The notes: generated by a model not told the origin, from the letters alone. DNA of 51,490 nucleotides from Actinoplanes sp. KI2 (GCF_025630775.1 NZ_JAOSZE010000061.1:1-51490), one strand, 5' to 3'; positions 23,963-33,104 are shown, numbered from the stretch's first letter. A program made the numbers and translations.

Positions 23963-24837
23963 GTGCGGCGCCAGACCGGCGTTCGGCTCAGCCAGCGCGC
24001 CAGCGCCTCGTCGTGCGACTGGTAGTAGTCGGACAGCTCACGACGCAGCCCGGGGTCCATGTCGGCCTGCCGGGGGCGGGCGTTGTGCCGCTCGAACGGC
24101 GGTCGCTCCAGGTAGGTGGGCAGGCCGAGGAACGCGCAGACCTCGTCGTAGACCTCCTCCGGCTCGGTGAAGAACCGCTCGCTCTCCACCACGTGGATCC
24201 GCTCCCGGCCCACGTGCTGCGCCATCATGCCCAGGTAGCGGGCGTACTCGCCGCGCGCCCGGTAGGCGTGGTGCTGGTGGGCGAAGCTGTAGTACGACGG
24301 GTCGGCGGCCAGCCGCTCCTCCTGCCGGTGCAGCCGGGCCGGCTCGAGCGCGAGCGCCGCGCCGAAGTCCCGTTCGGTCTCGAAGCCGCGGGCCACCTCG
24401 TGGTGGTGCTGCGAGTACGCCCGCTCGACCGGGTCGCGCACCAGCACGAGCAGACGCGCGTTGGGCAGGTCGACGGCGATCCGGGCGGCGGCCTGCGGGT
24501 GGTACATGTAATACGGGCTCGACTCGAAGGTCTGCACCGGCACGCCGTACCGCTCGGCGACCTTCGCGCCGCGGCGCACCATCGGGAAGTGGGCCTTGTA
24601 CCAGGACGGACCGCGCTCGTACGACGTGTCGAAGTAGTGCACGCCCTTGTGCAGCACGGCCTTGAGCACCACCGGGTGCGCGGCCAGCGCCCGGTACATC
24701 GAGGTCGTCCCGCAGCGCTGGCCGCCGCAGATGAGGAACGACGGGATCATCCGGCCCGGCGCGGTGAGCCGGCCGTACGAGCGGGTGCCCAGGTGCACGA
24801 CGCGCTTCATCGGGGCCGGCATGTTGCGTACGTCCAT
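23959..24837 (-). CDS. PAPS-dependent sulfotransferase (carbohydrate type)
   Basis: A 292-residue sulfotransferase distinct from the one at 18450. The 5'-PSB loop FLICGGQRCGTTSMYRAL and the 3'-PB motif LLVLVRDPVERAYSQHHHEV are clear, resembling the heparan-sulfate sulfotransferase group. It likely sulfates a sugar of the polysaccharide made by this operon. GAGGAGA five bases before ATG. The stop overlaps the flippase start. Confidence 0.9.
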   Translation of the reverse strand: MDVRNMPAPMKRVVHLGTRSYGRLTAPGRMIPSFLICGGQRCGTTSMYRALAAHPVVLKAVLHKGVHYFDTSYERGPSWYKAHFPMVRRGAKVAERYGVPVQTFESSPYYMYHPQAAARIAVDLPNARLLVLVRDPVERAYSQHHHEVARGFETERDFGAALALEPARLHRQEERLAADPSYYSFAHQHHAYRARGEYARYLGMMAQHVGRERIHVVESERFFTEPEEVYDEVCAFLGLPTYLERPPFERHNARPRQADMDPGLRRELSDYYQSHDEALARWLSRTPVWRRT

Positions 24838-24847
24838 CGTGCTCTCC

Positions 24848-26077
24848 TCAGAGCTCCTCGACCCGGCGGACGAGCACCGGCAGCAACCAGGTGCCCAGCA
24901 CGCCGAGGCGGGCGCCGGCCTCGGCCTGGCGGTCGGTCAGATAGCGGGCGGCCAGGTCGACCAGGTACAGCAGCGCGGTCACCTCGCGGCCGGCCGGCGG
25001 CACCCCGAACGGGACCAGCAGCTCGCCGGCCCGGCGCACGGTCTGCTCGACCGCGTCGGTGGCGTCGTCGGTGGCCTGGATCCGTCGCTGCAGCTCGTGG
25101 TGCACGGCGTCGAAGCCCATCGGCACACCGGTGGCGAACCGCTCCCAGTCCCAGACCAGCAGCGTCTCGGCGACGTTCGCCATGTTCCACGGCGCCCAGT
25201 CGCCGTGCCACGACCCGTACCGGAAGACGGTGTCGCCGGCGTGCTTGACCAGCAGTTCGGCCGCCGGGCCGAGGCCGGCGCCCTCCGGCCGGCCGGTCAC
25301 CGCGGCCAGCCGGCCGCGCAGCTCCTGCCAGTACCCGCTGGAGTCGAGCGGCCCGGTGGTGTAGCCGCAGCAGCCGGCGACGTCCAGCATGGCGGCGACC
25401 AGCCGGCGCTGGGTCAGCCGCGCGCGCGGCAGCCAGACCGGCAGCGCCGACTGGATCAGCACCTCCAGCCCGCGCCACTCGCCCGCGTGCAGCACCCGCG
25501 GCACGGCCAGCCTGGTCAGGCCGCTGGCGCCGAGCGCGTTCAGCGCCGCCGTCTCGGCCCGGATCAGCCGGCAGGTCAGCGGGCCGGTGCCGAGCTTGCC
25601 GAAGCCGAACGTCTCGCCGTCGGCATCGATCAGCTGCAGCACCGGCTTGCGGTTGGCCCGAGCCGGTCCGATGTGGACGCTGACCGACAGCTCCCGGCCG
25701 AGCTGCTCGCTCAGGTGGCCGTCGATGCTGGACGAGAACGGGCCGGTCACCCGGACCCGGTCGCGCAGCAGCACCGCGGACGCGCCGGTGCGAACGGCGG
25801 CGACCACCGCGTCCCGCTTCAGCCGGGCGGCCCGGGACTGCGGCTCGGCGTACCGGCGGACCGCTGCGGCGGCCACCCGGCGCGAGGCGGACGGGACCAG
25901 CAGGCGGGGCCGGCGCGCGTCCGGGACGACCAGGTACTCGGCGATCGGGGTGCCGGGCGACCCGTCCGTGCGGCAGGGCCACGGGTAGAGCAGGTCGAGC
26001 ACCTCGTTCAGGTACTGGGTGCGCAGCGCCGCGTCGCCGGCGGTCAGCTCGGCGGGCGCGGTCTTCACCGGACTCAT
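24848..26077 (-). CDS. Aminoglycoside-phosphotransferase-like kinase
   Basis: A 409-residue protein whose second half has the APH/choline-kinase core: the catalytic motif HGDWAPWN (HxDxxxxN) and the metal motif VWDWERF. Residues 1-130 are a separate, unrecognised N-terminal region. It may phosphorylate a sugar, lipid or amino-alcohol of the polysaccharide. The ATG overlaps the O-antigen-ligase stop (ATGA). A longer frame to 26242 lies inside that gene and is not used. The donor is presumably ATP; the substrate is unknown. Confidence 0.78.
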   Translation of the reverse strand: MSPVKTAPAELTAGDAALRTQYLNEVLDLLYPWPCRTDGSPGTPIAEYLVVPDARRPRLLVPSASRRVAAAAVRRYAEPQSRAARLKRDAVVAAVRTGASAVLLRDRVRVTGPFSSSIDGHLSEQLGRELSVSVHIGPARANRKPVLQLIDADGETFGFGKLGTGPLTCRLIRAETAALNALGASGLTRLAVPRVLHAGEWRGLEVLIQSALPVWLPRARLTQRRLVAAMLDVAGCCGYTTGPLDSSGYWQELRGRLAAVTGRPEGAGLGPAAELLVKHAGDTVFRYGSWHGDWAPWNMANVAETLLVWDWERFATGVPMGFDAVHHELQRRIQATDDATDAVEQTVRRAGELLVPFGVPPAGREVTALLYLVDLAARYLTDRQAEAGARLGVLGTWLLPVLVRRVEEL

Positions 26078-27462
26078 GTCGGATCCCCCTCCATCGAGTT
26101 GCGCCAGAGCAGCGCAACGGCCAGAACCATGAAGGCCAGCGGGGTGACCAGCGAGTTGTACCAGAGCATCGCGGAGAACGAGGTCACCAGCGCGGCGCTC
26201 GCGGCCACCCCGATCGCGCTGCGATCGCGCCGGAAACGCCACAGGACGTACGTGAAGAAGCCCAGGTAGCCGGCGGTGCCGACGATGCCGTGCGAGTAGA
26301 GCAGCTGCCAGAGCTGGCCGTTACCGCCGACCGTGAAGTTCCCGCAGCGCTCGCAGCTCGAGGTCTCGCCCACGGCGATCGACTGCCGTCCGCCGGCGGT
26401 GTTCCGGGTGCCGCCGTACCCCACGATCGGGGAGCCGCCGATGCCGTCCAGCGCCCGGTCGACCAGGAACGAGCGGACGCCGTTGGACTTGCCGTTGTCC
26501 AGCCGGGCGCCGACCACGTCGCCGAGCGGCGTGACCGTCAGGGCCAGGCCGAGCAGCGCGATGGCCACCGCGAGCACCCCGGTGATCCACATCTTGCCGG
26601 CCAGCACGTACCGGGCGGCGACGTAGACGATCAGGAGGCCGAGGCCGATCCACAGCCCCCGGTTGAGCGAGACCACCGCCGGCACGATCGAGACCAGCAG
26701 GCACACGATCGCCCAGAACCTGACCGATCGCTTTCGACTCTGCCCGGCCGCGACCACCAGCCAGCCGGCCAGCAGGCAGAAGTTGTTGCCCCAGGTGTTG
26801 GTGTATCCCCAGGGTGCGGCCGGGCGCGGCCGGTCACCGCCGACCAGGTCCATGATCTGTGCGGCGTACGGGTGCACCAGCGACTGCACGAAGCCCTTGT
26901 TGCGCACCGCGGCCGGCAGCAGCATCTCGACCGGCGAGGTGAACTGGAAGTGCCCGGCCACCATGCCGAGCAGCCCGCCGGCCACGGTCACCACGAACAG
27001 CCAGCCGAGGTATTTGACCAGGCGACGCTTCGGCAGCTCGGCCTCGGTCAGGTTGCCGGCGTACAGGAGCAGGACGGTCAGCGCCGCGTACATGACCAGC
27101 TTGTAGGCCGCCCCGGGCAGCCGGGCGGTCGCGTGCTCGGCGATCGTGCCCGGCGGGTCGACGCCGAGCGCGCCGAGGCTCACCACGACCGCGATCAGGA
27201 ACAGTGCCCACCAGAGAAAACCCGGTGGCAGGCGCAGCGGGCGCCCGGCGAGGCGGCGGCGCAGCAGCAGGAAGAGCATGGGCACGGCCATGACGGCGAA
27301 GATGAGCACGCCGAGGCCGAGCGCCCACCAGAGCGGATAGAGCGCCAGGATGCTCACGACCGGCCAGGCCGGCAGGGTCAGGGGCTTACCGGCGCCGTGC
27401 GCGGGGCCGGCGGTCCGTCCGGTATCCGCGGTGGCTGTGGCGGCCCTGGCGGCCGGCGTCAC
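26074..27462 (-). CDS. O-antigen ligase / Wzy-like polymerase
   Basis: A 462-residue polytopic protein with about 11-12 membrane segments and a long extracytoplasmic loop (residues ~325-395, VGYGGTRNTAGGRQS) of the O-antigen ligase/polymerase (Wzy_C) family. In Wzy-dependent pathways it joins repeat units at the outer face of the membrane. GTG start overlaps the stop of the Wzz-like gene (GTGA). It could also be a ligase for a protein or lipid acceptor. Confidence 0.8.
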   Translation of the reverse strand: MTPAARAATATADTGRTAGPAHGAGKPLTLPAWPVVSILALYPLWWALGLGVLIFAVMAVPMLFLLLRRRLAGRPLRLPPGFLWWALFLIAVVVSLGALGVDPPGTIAEHATARLPGAAYKLVMYAALTVLLLYAGNLTEAELPKRRLVKYLGWLFVVTVAGGLLGMVAGHFQFTSPVEMLLPAAVRNKGFVQSLVHPYAAQIMDLVGGDRPRPAAPWGYTNTWGNNFCLLAGWLVVAAGQSRKRSVRFWAIVCLLVSIVPAVVSLNRGLWIGLGLLIVYVAARYVLAGKMWITGVLAVAIALLGLALTVTPLGDVVGARLDNGKSNGVRSFLVDRALDGIGGSPIVGYGGTRNTAGGRQSIAVGETSSCERCGNFTVGGNGQLWQLLYSHGIVGTAGYLGFFTYVLWRFRRDRSAIGVAASAALVTSFSAMLWYNSLVTPLAFMVLAVALLWRNSMEGDPT

Positions 27463-29339
27463 TTCCCGTCGCCGTCCTTGGCCACCGTGGACATGTCGAT
27501 CACGGCGGTGACCTCGTCGGCCGACTCCGCGGTGCGCGGGCGGACCTGCGGCTTCTCCGCGGTCTTCTCGGCCGCGACGGCCGCGGAGGCTGCGGCGGCT
27601 GCGGAGGTCGCCGCGGCTGCGGAGGCCGGCGCGGCTGCGGAGGCCGGCGCGGCGGCTGCGGAGGCCGCTGCGGAGGCCCTGGCCTTCTCCGCCGCCGACA
27701 TCGTGTTGGTCGGGAAGCGCATCGGCTGGGTGAAGTCCGGATCCGTGCCGCTACCGGGCCCCTCCGGACGGGCCGCCTTGCTGTCCCTCTCGGCCGCGGA
27801 CAGGACGACCGCGGGGCCGCTCGGCTCGGGGCCACGCAGGTTGGTGAGGCGGGGGAGGACCACCGCCCCCAGCAGCGGGGTGCCCACCCGCTGCAGTTGC
27901 TCGGCCGCGTCCAGCAGGGCCGGCCGGCGCGACTTGCGCAGCTCCACCGCGAGCAGGGCGGCGTCGGCGAGGCTGGCCAGCCCCTGCGCGTCCGCGCTGC
28001 TGCTGGTCGACGGGGCCTCGATCACCACGTACCCGCCCTGCCGGCGCAGCGCCTCCAGGGTGTCCTTGAGCCGCTGCGACTGCATCAGGCCGGCCGCGGT
28101 GGCCGCACCGCCCGTGGTGATCACCCGCAGCGACGGGATGCGCGGGGTGCGCTGCAGCACCCGCGCCAGGCCGACCCGCCCGGCCAGCAGGTCGGACAGG
28201 CCCGGCACGGCGGAGACGCCGAGCATCCGGGCCAGTGGTGCGGCGTCCACGACGCTGTCCGGCAGGTGCGCGCCGATCAGCACCACGTCGCTGCCGGTAC
28301 GGGCGAGCGCGGCGGCCAGGTTCGCGGCCACCAGGGTCGCGGCCGACCCGCGGCTGGTGCCGGTCACCACGATGACCTGGTCGCTCGGGCTCAGGGTCGC
28401 CAGGATCTCGTTGCGCAGCCGGTTGAAGATCCGGCCCCCGGCGCCGTACGGCTGCAACACGTCGTCGAAGTGCGGCGTGGTGCGTTCGTCCAAGGCGGCC
28501 AGCACGTGCACCCGGCCGCGGTCGCGCACGTCGGCCGCCGAGCGCAACCGCCGGTCGAACCGCTCGCGGAGGAACGCCAGCGCCGCTCCGAGCAGCAGCC
28601 CGACCATGCCGCCGGTGGCCAGGTTGATCATCGGGTTCGGGCTGCTCGGGGTGTCGGGCAGGCGGGCGTCGCTGATGATGTCGCCGGCGCCGACCGTGGT
28701 CGTGGTCAGCTCGTTGAGCCGGCTGGTCAGCCCGTTCAGCTGGTTCTGCGAGTTGTTCCGCAGGCTCATCAGGTTGCCCTCGTCCGGGCTGCCCCGGAAG
28801 GTGCGGGCCAGCCGGCTGTTGATCCCGGTCAGCGTCGTGGTGAGCTGCTTGATCTTCAAGCTCAGCGTCTTGATCTGCTGGTTCAGCTCGCTCTGCGCGG
28901 TGTTCTGGCGGTTGCGCAGGTAGGCCTCGGCGAACGCGTGCGCGCCGGACTGGGCCTCCTGCGCCGTCCCGGCCTGGAACGTGATGACCAGCACGGTGGT
29001 GTTCGCCGGCACCTCGACCGAGGCGTCCTTGGCCAGGTCGATCGGCGATCGGCTGGTCCGCAGCAGCTGCGCCGCCCCGGTGGCCACCGCTCCGGAGCGC
29101 ACCAGCTGCGCCTCGGTGTCCAGGTTGACCGCTCCCTTGGTGCGGCCGCCCTGCGCGTTGGTGTCCTGGTCGAGCGCCTGCACCAGGACGGAGGCCGACG
29201 ACTCGTACGTCTTGGGCAGCGTCCTGGTCAGCACGACACCCGCACCCAGACCCGCACCGGTCGCGATCAGGGCGATCCACCAGTGACGGCGGAAGATGCC
29301 GAGATAGTGCGAGACATCGGCGGGGCGAGACGCTTCCAT
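27459..29339 (-). CDS. Wzz-like chain-length / polysaccharide copolymerase with degenerate tyrosine-kinase domain
   Basis: A 626-residue protein. Residues ~10-265 are a Wzz-type module: TM1 at ~20-40, periplasmic helical region (TLSLKIKQLTTTLTGINSRLA, coiled-coil-like), TM2 at ~240-257. Residues ~300-520 match the BY-kinase ATPase, but Walker A reads VTGTSRGSAA (326-334) with no Lys, and Walker A' reads VLIGAHLP instead of the usual D-rich motif. The tail is Ala/Ser-rich and lacks a Tyr cluster. First gene of the reverse-strand polysaccharide operon; ATG 29339 has AAAGGG at a workable distance. Confidence 0.85.
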   Translation of the reverse strand: MEASRPADVSHYLGIFRRHWWIALIATGAGLGAGVVLTRTLPKTYESSASVLVQALDQDTNAQGGRTKGAVNLDTEAQLVRSGAVATGAAQLLRTSRSPIDLAKDASVEVPANTTVLVITFQAGTAQEAQSGAHAFAEAYLRNRQNTAQSELNQQIKTLSLKIKQLTTTLTGINSRLARTFRGSPDEGNLMSLRNNSQNQLNGLTSRLNELTTTTVGAGDIISDARLPDTPSSPNPMINLATGGMVGLLLGAALAFLRERFDRRLRSAADVRDRGRVHVLAALDERTTPHFDDVLQPYGAGGRIFNRLRNEILATLSPSDQVIVVTGTSRGSAATLVAANLAAALARTGSDVVLIGAHLPDSVVDAAPLARMLGVSAVPGLSDLLAGRVGLARVLQRTPRIPSLRVITTGGAATAAGLMQSQRLKDTLEALRRQGGYVVIEAPSTSSSADAQGLASLADAALLAVELRKSRRPALLDAAEQLQRVGTPLLGAVVLPRLTNLRGPEPSGPAVVLSAAERDSKAARPEGPGSGTDPDFTQPMRFPTNTMSAAEKARASAAASAAAAPASAAAPASAAAATSAAAAASAAVAAEKTAEKPQVRPRTAESADEVTAVIDMSTVAKDGDGK

Positions 29340-29436
29340 TGGTGGCGGCCCTTTCGGGGGTCGAGTGAGTCGTTGATGCAAACGGGCGTTTTGTCCCCAG
29401 GGGGGTAAACGGCTCACTCCCGCCGACGTAATGGGC

Positions 29437-30957
29437 CTAGGTCAGTTTCGGCTCCACCCAGCCGTTCTCCACGAGGTAGGCGAGTACCAGCTCGATCGCC
29501 TCGGGCACCGTGATGGTGGTGGTGTCGATGGTCAGCTCGGCGTGCGCCGGCTCCTCGTACGGGTCGTCGATGCCGGTCAGCCCGCGCAGCTGGCCGGCCC
29601 GCGCCCGGGCGTACAGGCCCTTGCGGTCGCGCTGCTCGCAGACCTCGAGCGGGGTGTTCACGTGGACGAGCACGAACCCGGCGCCGGCGTCCTGGGCCAT
29701 TCCGCGCACGGCGGCGCGGGCCGACTCGTACGGTGCGATCGGGCAGGCCACCGCCATGCCCCGATGCCGGCCCACCTCCGCCGCGACCCAGCCGATCCGG
29801 CGGACGTTGCGGTCGCGGTCGGCCTTGCTGAAGCCCAGTCCCGCGGAGAGCTCACGGCGCACCACGTCGCCGTCGAGCAGGGTGATGGTGCGCTCGCCGG
29901 ACTCGCGCAGCGAGTCGGCGAGACCGCGGGCGATGGTCGATTTGCCCGAGCCGGAGTACCCGGTGAAGAACACCACGAGGCCGCGGTGCCGGCGCGGCGG
30001 GCGGGCCCGGGTCAGCTCCTTGGCCACCGCGGGCGGGGTGTGCCACTCCGGCAGCGGGAAGCCGCGGTCCAGCACGTCATTGATCTCGGCGGGGGTCATC
30101 GCGAGCCGGCGGTTGCGCGGCGGGATGTCGTCCCGCCAGCGCCACTGGCCGTCCCGGTTGTCGTAGGCGAGCTCGCGGGGCACCAGCACCCGCAGGCCGC
30201 CGCCGGAGAGCATCTCGCCGGTGGAGAGCATGTGCGTGACACCGTACGCACCGGCGACGCGCGCCCGCAGCAGCGCGTCACGCATCTCGTCGCCGCGGTT
30301 GAGCAGCGAAACCGCGACGATCGTGGCCGGCGGCATCCGGTCGCGGGCCGCGAAGACCGCCCGGACCAGCGCCTCGGGCGGCACGCCGTCCGGGCCGGGG
30401 CCGCTGACCGGGATGAGGATCAGCAGGTGCGCGGCGAGGGTGCGAGCCGCGTGCGCGATCTGGGCCAGCTGCGGCCGGTGCAGCGGCCGGTCGGCGATCA
30501 CGCCGAGCACCCGGCCGGGCGGCAGTAGCGCCCGGACCTCCGCGGGGGTGCGCCGGAGCCGCTGGAACGGGCCGTGCCCGCCGTCGCCCATCCGGCGGAC
30601 CGTGCCGCCCACGCCGTACGTGCGCTCGCCGGTCGACCAGGCGTCGGTGACCTCCAGCGCGGCGACCGGCGCGCCCTCGGGGTCGGTCAGGATGATCGTG
30701 CGGTGCAAAGGGTCCTCGAGCACCAGGTCGCTCGCCAGCTCGGCGGGCACCTCGAGGGTGACCGGGACCGGCCACTGGGTGCCGTCGGCGAGCCGGCCAC
30801 GGCGGCGCAGCGAGTTCAGATCGGCGCGGCCCAGGAAGCCGGTGAGCGGGGCATACGCGCCGGAGAGCAGCAGTTCGAGGTCCGCGAGCTCGTGCGCGTG
30901 CGGCGTGTACGACGGGGCGTCGCGCAGCACGTCCTCGGGAAGCACCGAACCATTCAC
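29437..30957 (-). CDS. cysC: Adenylyl-sulfate kinase with N-terminal ATP-sulfurylase-like domain
   Basis: A 506-residue protein. Residues ~325-500 form a complete APS kinase: P-loop FFTGYSGSGKST (332-341), LDGDVVRRELSAGLGFSKADRDRN, and IAPYESAR, making PAPS from APS. Residues ~1-310 resemble ATP sulfurylase, but the catalytic QxRNPxH motif reads IADRPLH (154-160) and the HAG-type motif is replaced by HMLSTG, so this half is probably inactive. The gene lies 97 bases upstream of the wzz-like gene and supplies the sulfate donor for the two sulfotransferases. Confidence 0.88.
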   Translation of the reverse strand: MNGSVLPEDVLRDAPSYTPHAHELADLELLLSGAYAPLTGFLGRADLNSLRRRGRLADGTQWPVPVTLEVPAELASDLVLEDPLHRTIILTDPEGAPVAALEVTDAWSTGERTYGVGGTVRRMGDGGHGPFQRLRRTPAEVRALLPPGRVLGVIADRPLHRPQLAQIAHAARTLAAHLLILIPVSGPGPDGVPPEALVRAVFAARDRMPPATIVAVSLLNRGDEMRDALLRARVAGAYGVTHMLSTGEMLSGGGLRVLVPRELAYDNRDGQWRWRDDIPPRNRRLAMTPAEINDVLDRGFPLPEWHTPPAVAKELTRARPPRRHRGLVVFFTGYSGSGKSTIARGLADSLRESGERTITLLDGDVVRRELSAGLGFSKADRDRNVRRIGWVAAEVGRHRGMAVACPIAPYESARAAVRGMAQDAGAGFVLVHVNTPLEVCEQRDRKGLYARARAGQLRGLTGIDDPYEEPAHAELTIDTTTITVPEAIELVLAYLVENGWVEPKLT

Positions 30958-31102
30958 CTTTGCATCCCCCTGCGGCCGATTAGGGGACAGTTTCTCAGTC
31001 CGCCTGATCGCGGTCGAGACGGGTCTCCGGTTAACTCTTTTGTCTGATTAGTTCTCGTCCGGTTATGGACAAACAAGACATTCGTCATAATACTGGCTCC
31101 TC

Positions 31103-32263
31103 GTGACTCGACGCCCGCGCCGCTTCCGGCTGCTTCCCCGCGCCGTCGTCCCGGCGGCACTCGTCCTCGCGCTCGCGACGACCTCCGCCTGGGCGTCGAC
31201 GCCGTCGCCGTCACCCTCGACCCCGGCGGCCGAAACCACCTCGGACGGGCCGCCCGCGGTCGTCGATCCGCAGCCCTCGTCCGAGCCGGACGTGGCATCT
31301 CCGCGGGGCGCCTGCCGCACCGGGGTCAAGCTGGTGCCGACCTGTGGCGTCCTCTGGGGCGCCGCGCCCGGCGCGCACACCGACACCCGCGGCGCCGACG
31401 CGCTTGCCGAGTTCGAGCGCAAGACGGGGCGTACGCAGGCGATCTACCACTCCTACCACGGCGGGATCCGGCAGTTGTTCCCGACGCCGCAGGAGATAGC
31501 GATCGCCCGCGAGCCCGGCCGGCATCGCATCCTGTTCCTCAACTGGAAGCCCGAGTCGGCCTCCTGGGCGGCGATCGCCCGCGGCGACAAGCCCACCGAC
31601 GATTTCCTCGACCGGCTCGCCGCGCACATCAAGCAGACGTTCCCCGAGCAGTTCTTCCTCGCCATCCACCACGAGGGCGAGAACGAGGTACGGCCCGAGG
31701 CCGGCTCCGGCTACACCGCCCAGGACTACGCGGCGATGTTCCGGCACGTGGTCCTGCGGCTGCGGGCGCACGGCGTGACCAACATGGTGACGGTGCTGGT
31801 GCACATGACGTACGTGCCGCACGCGACGCAGAGCTGGTTCAACCAGATGGACCCCGGCGACGACGTGGTCGACTGGATCGGCTTCGACACGTACGCGTAC
31901 AGCGACCCCGGATACGGCCACGGCGACTTCAACGAGATCTTCAACCGGCCGATCGACGTCGCCGGCCGGCGCAGCTGGCCCGGCTTCTACACCTGGGCGG
32001 TGACCCGCCACCCCGGCCGGCCCATCATGCTCGCCGAGTGGGGCGTGTGGTCGTCGAAGGCCAATCCGCGGTTCCAGGCGGACTTCTACCGCGACCTCGG
32101 CACCGAGCTCGTCCGCTTCCCGATGGTCCGGGCGATGGTCCAGTTCGATACCCCGCACAACAAGAAGGGCCAGGACTCCTCGGTCGACAGCACGCCCGCC
32201 GCCCTGCAGGCGTACCGCAACCTGGGCAATCTCCCGATCTTCCAGGTGGCCGTGACGTCGTAG
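31103..32263 (+). CDS. Secreted GH26-like glycoside hydrolase
   Basis: A 386-residue exported protein: Arg-rich start with one hydrophobic signal segment (residues ~14-32), then a Ser/Pro/Thr linker and a barrel domain. LAIHHEGENEV carries a candidate acid/base Glu and IMLAEWGVW a candidate nucleophile Glu, as in GH26. GTG start; the ribosome site is poor and CATAAT at 31086-31091 sits ~12 bases before it, so the transcript may have almost no leader. It marks the right end of the polysaccharide locus, opposite the lipoprotein relative at 20687. Confidence 0.78.
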   Translation: MTRRPRRFRLLPRAVVPAALVLALATTSAWASTPSPSPSTPAAETTSDGPPAVVDPQPSSEPDVASPRGACRTGVKLVPTCGVLWGAAPGAHTDTRGADALAEFERKTGRTQAIYHSYHGGIRQLFPTPQEIAIAREPGRHRILFLNWKPESASWAAIARGDKPTDDFLDRLAAHIKQTFPEQFFLAIHHEGENEVRPEAGSGYTAQDYAAMFRHVVLRLRAHGVTNMVTVLVHMTYVPHATQSWFNQMDPGDDVVDWIGFDTYAYSDPGYGHGDFNEIFNRPIDVAGRRSWPGFYTWAVTRHPGRPIMLAEWGVWSSKANPRFQADFYRDLGTELVRFPMVRAMVQFDTPHNKKGQDSSVDSTPAALQAYRNLGNLPIFQVAVTS

Positions 32264-32329
32264 ACCGCGCTCAAGTCGCACAGGCAGTGCGCGTGGTGGC
32301 GGCCGCCGGCTGGTCTGGTTTCCGGTAGG

Positions 32330-32362
32330 CCGAGGGTCTCCGTGGCGAGTGGAGACCCTCGG
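32330..32362. terminator. Bidirectional terminator between convergent genes
   Basis: A perfect 12-bp stem (CCGAGGGTCTCC at 32330-32341 with 32351-32362) and a 9-base loop, between the 3' ends of the GH26-like gene and the ABC permease gene. Confidence 0.8.
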
Positions 32363-32390
32363 TCGACCCCGAGGCGAAGCAGCCGGTGGC

Positions 32391-33104
32391 CTAGCTGGTC
32401 TCGCCGGCCATGCTGAAGCTGCCCAGCCGGTTGATCGCGTAGAGCGTGCCGCCGACCGCGAAGATCGCGCTCATCACGACGGCCACCCACAGGTCCACCT
32501 TGCCGGGCAGGATGGCGGTCGGTGCCATCTTGTCGGCGATCGTGATGACGTACTGCTCGATGGAGAGCACCCTGGTGCCACTCACGAAGCGGCCCAGCAG
32601 GCCCTCCCACACCAGGATGTAGACCAGGCCGAGCAGCACCGGCCGCCGGGTCAGCAGGCTCAGCAGCAGGAACAGTGCGGAGTACGCCACCGCGCCGATC
32701 GCCGCGGCCACGGCCAGGGCCACTCCGAAGTGGACGTTGTCGGCCAGGACGCCGGTCACGAACAGCGGCACCGCGGCGACCACCGCCGAGACGCCGGCCG
32801 CGACCAGCAGCTTGGCCAGGATGATGTCGCGCCGGGGGAGCGGCTTGGTGAGGATGTGGATGATCGTGCCGTCGTCGATCTCGGAGCCGAGCACGCCGGT
32901 GCCGACGATCAGGCTGGTCACCGGCAGGACCACGGCGAAGCCGAGGCCGACGATGACCGCCTGACCCCACTGGTCGGGGTGGACGTCGTACGAGCGGCAG
33001 AGCGCCGCCAGCCCGATCAGCAGGAGCGGCAACGGCAGCAGCAGGAGCAGCCGGCGGCGGCCGAGGAGGCCACGAGCGGTGATGTAGGCGACCGTGGACA
33101 TCAT
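32391..33104 (-). CDS. ABC-2 type transporter permease
   Basis: A 237-residue membrane protein with six predicted helices and the ABC-2 permease look (GLGFAVVLPVTSLIVGTGVLGSEIDDGTIIHILTKPLPRRDIILAKL). It is the last gene of a four-gene ABC set and its ATG overlaps the stop of its ATPase partner at 33101. Export substrate unknown. Confidence 0.85.
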   Translation of the reverse strand: MMSTVAYITARGLLGRRRLLLLLPLPLLLIGLAALCRSYDVHPDQWGQAVIVGLGFAVVLPVTSLIVGTGVLGSEIDDGTIIHILTKPLPRRDIILAKLLVAAGVSAVVAAVPLFVTGVLADNVHFGVALAVAAAIGAVAYSALFLLLSLLTRRPVLLGLVYILVWEGLLGRFVSGTRVLSIEQYVITIADKMAPTAILPGKVDLWVAVVMSAIFAVGGTLYAINRLGSFSMAGETS

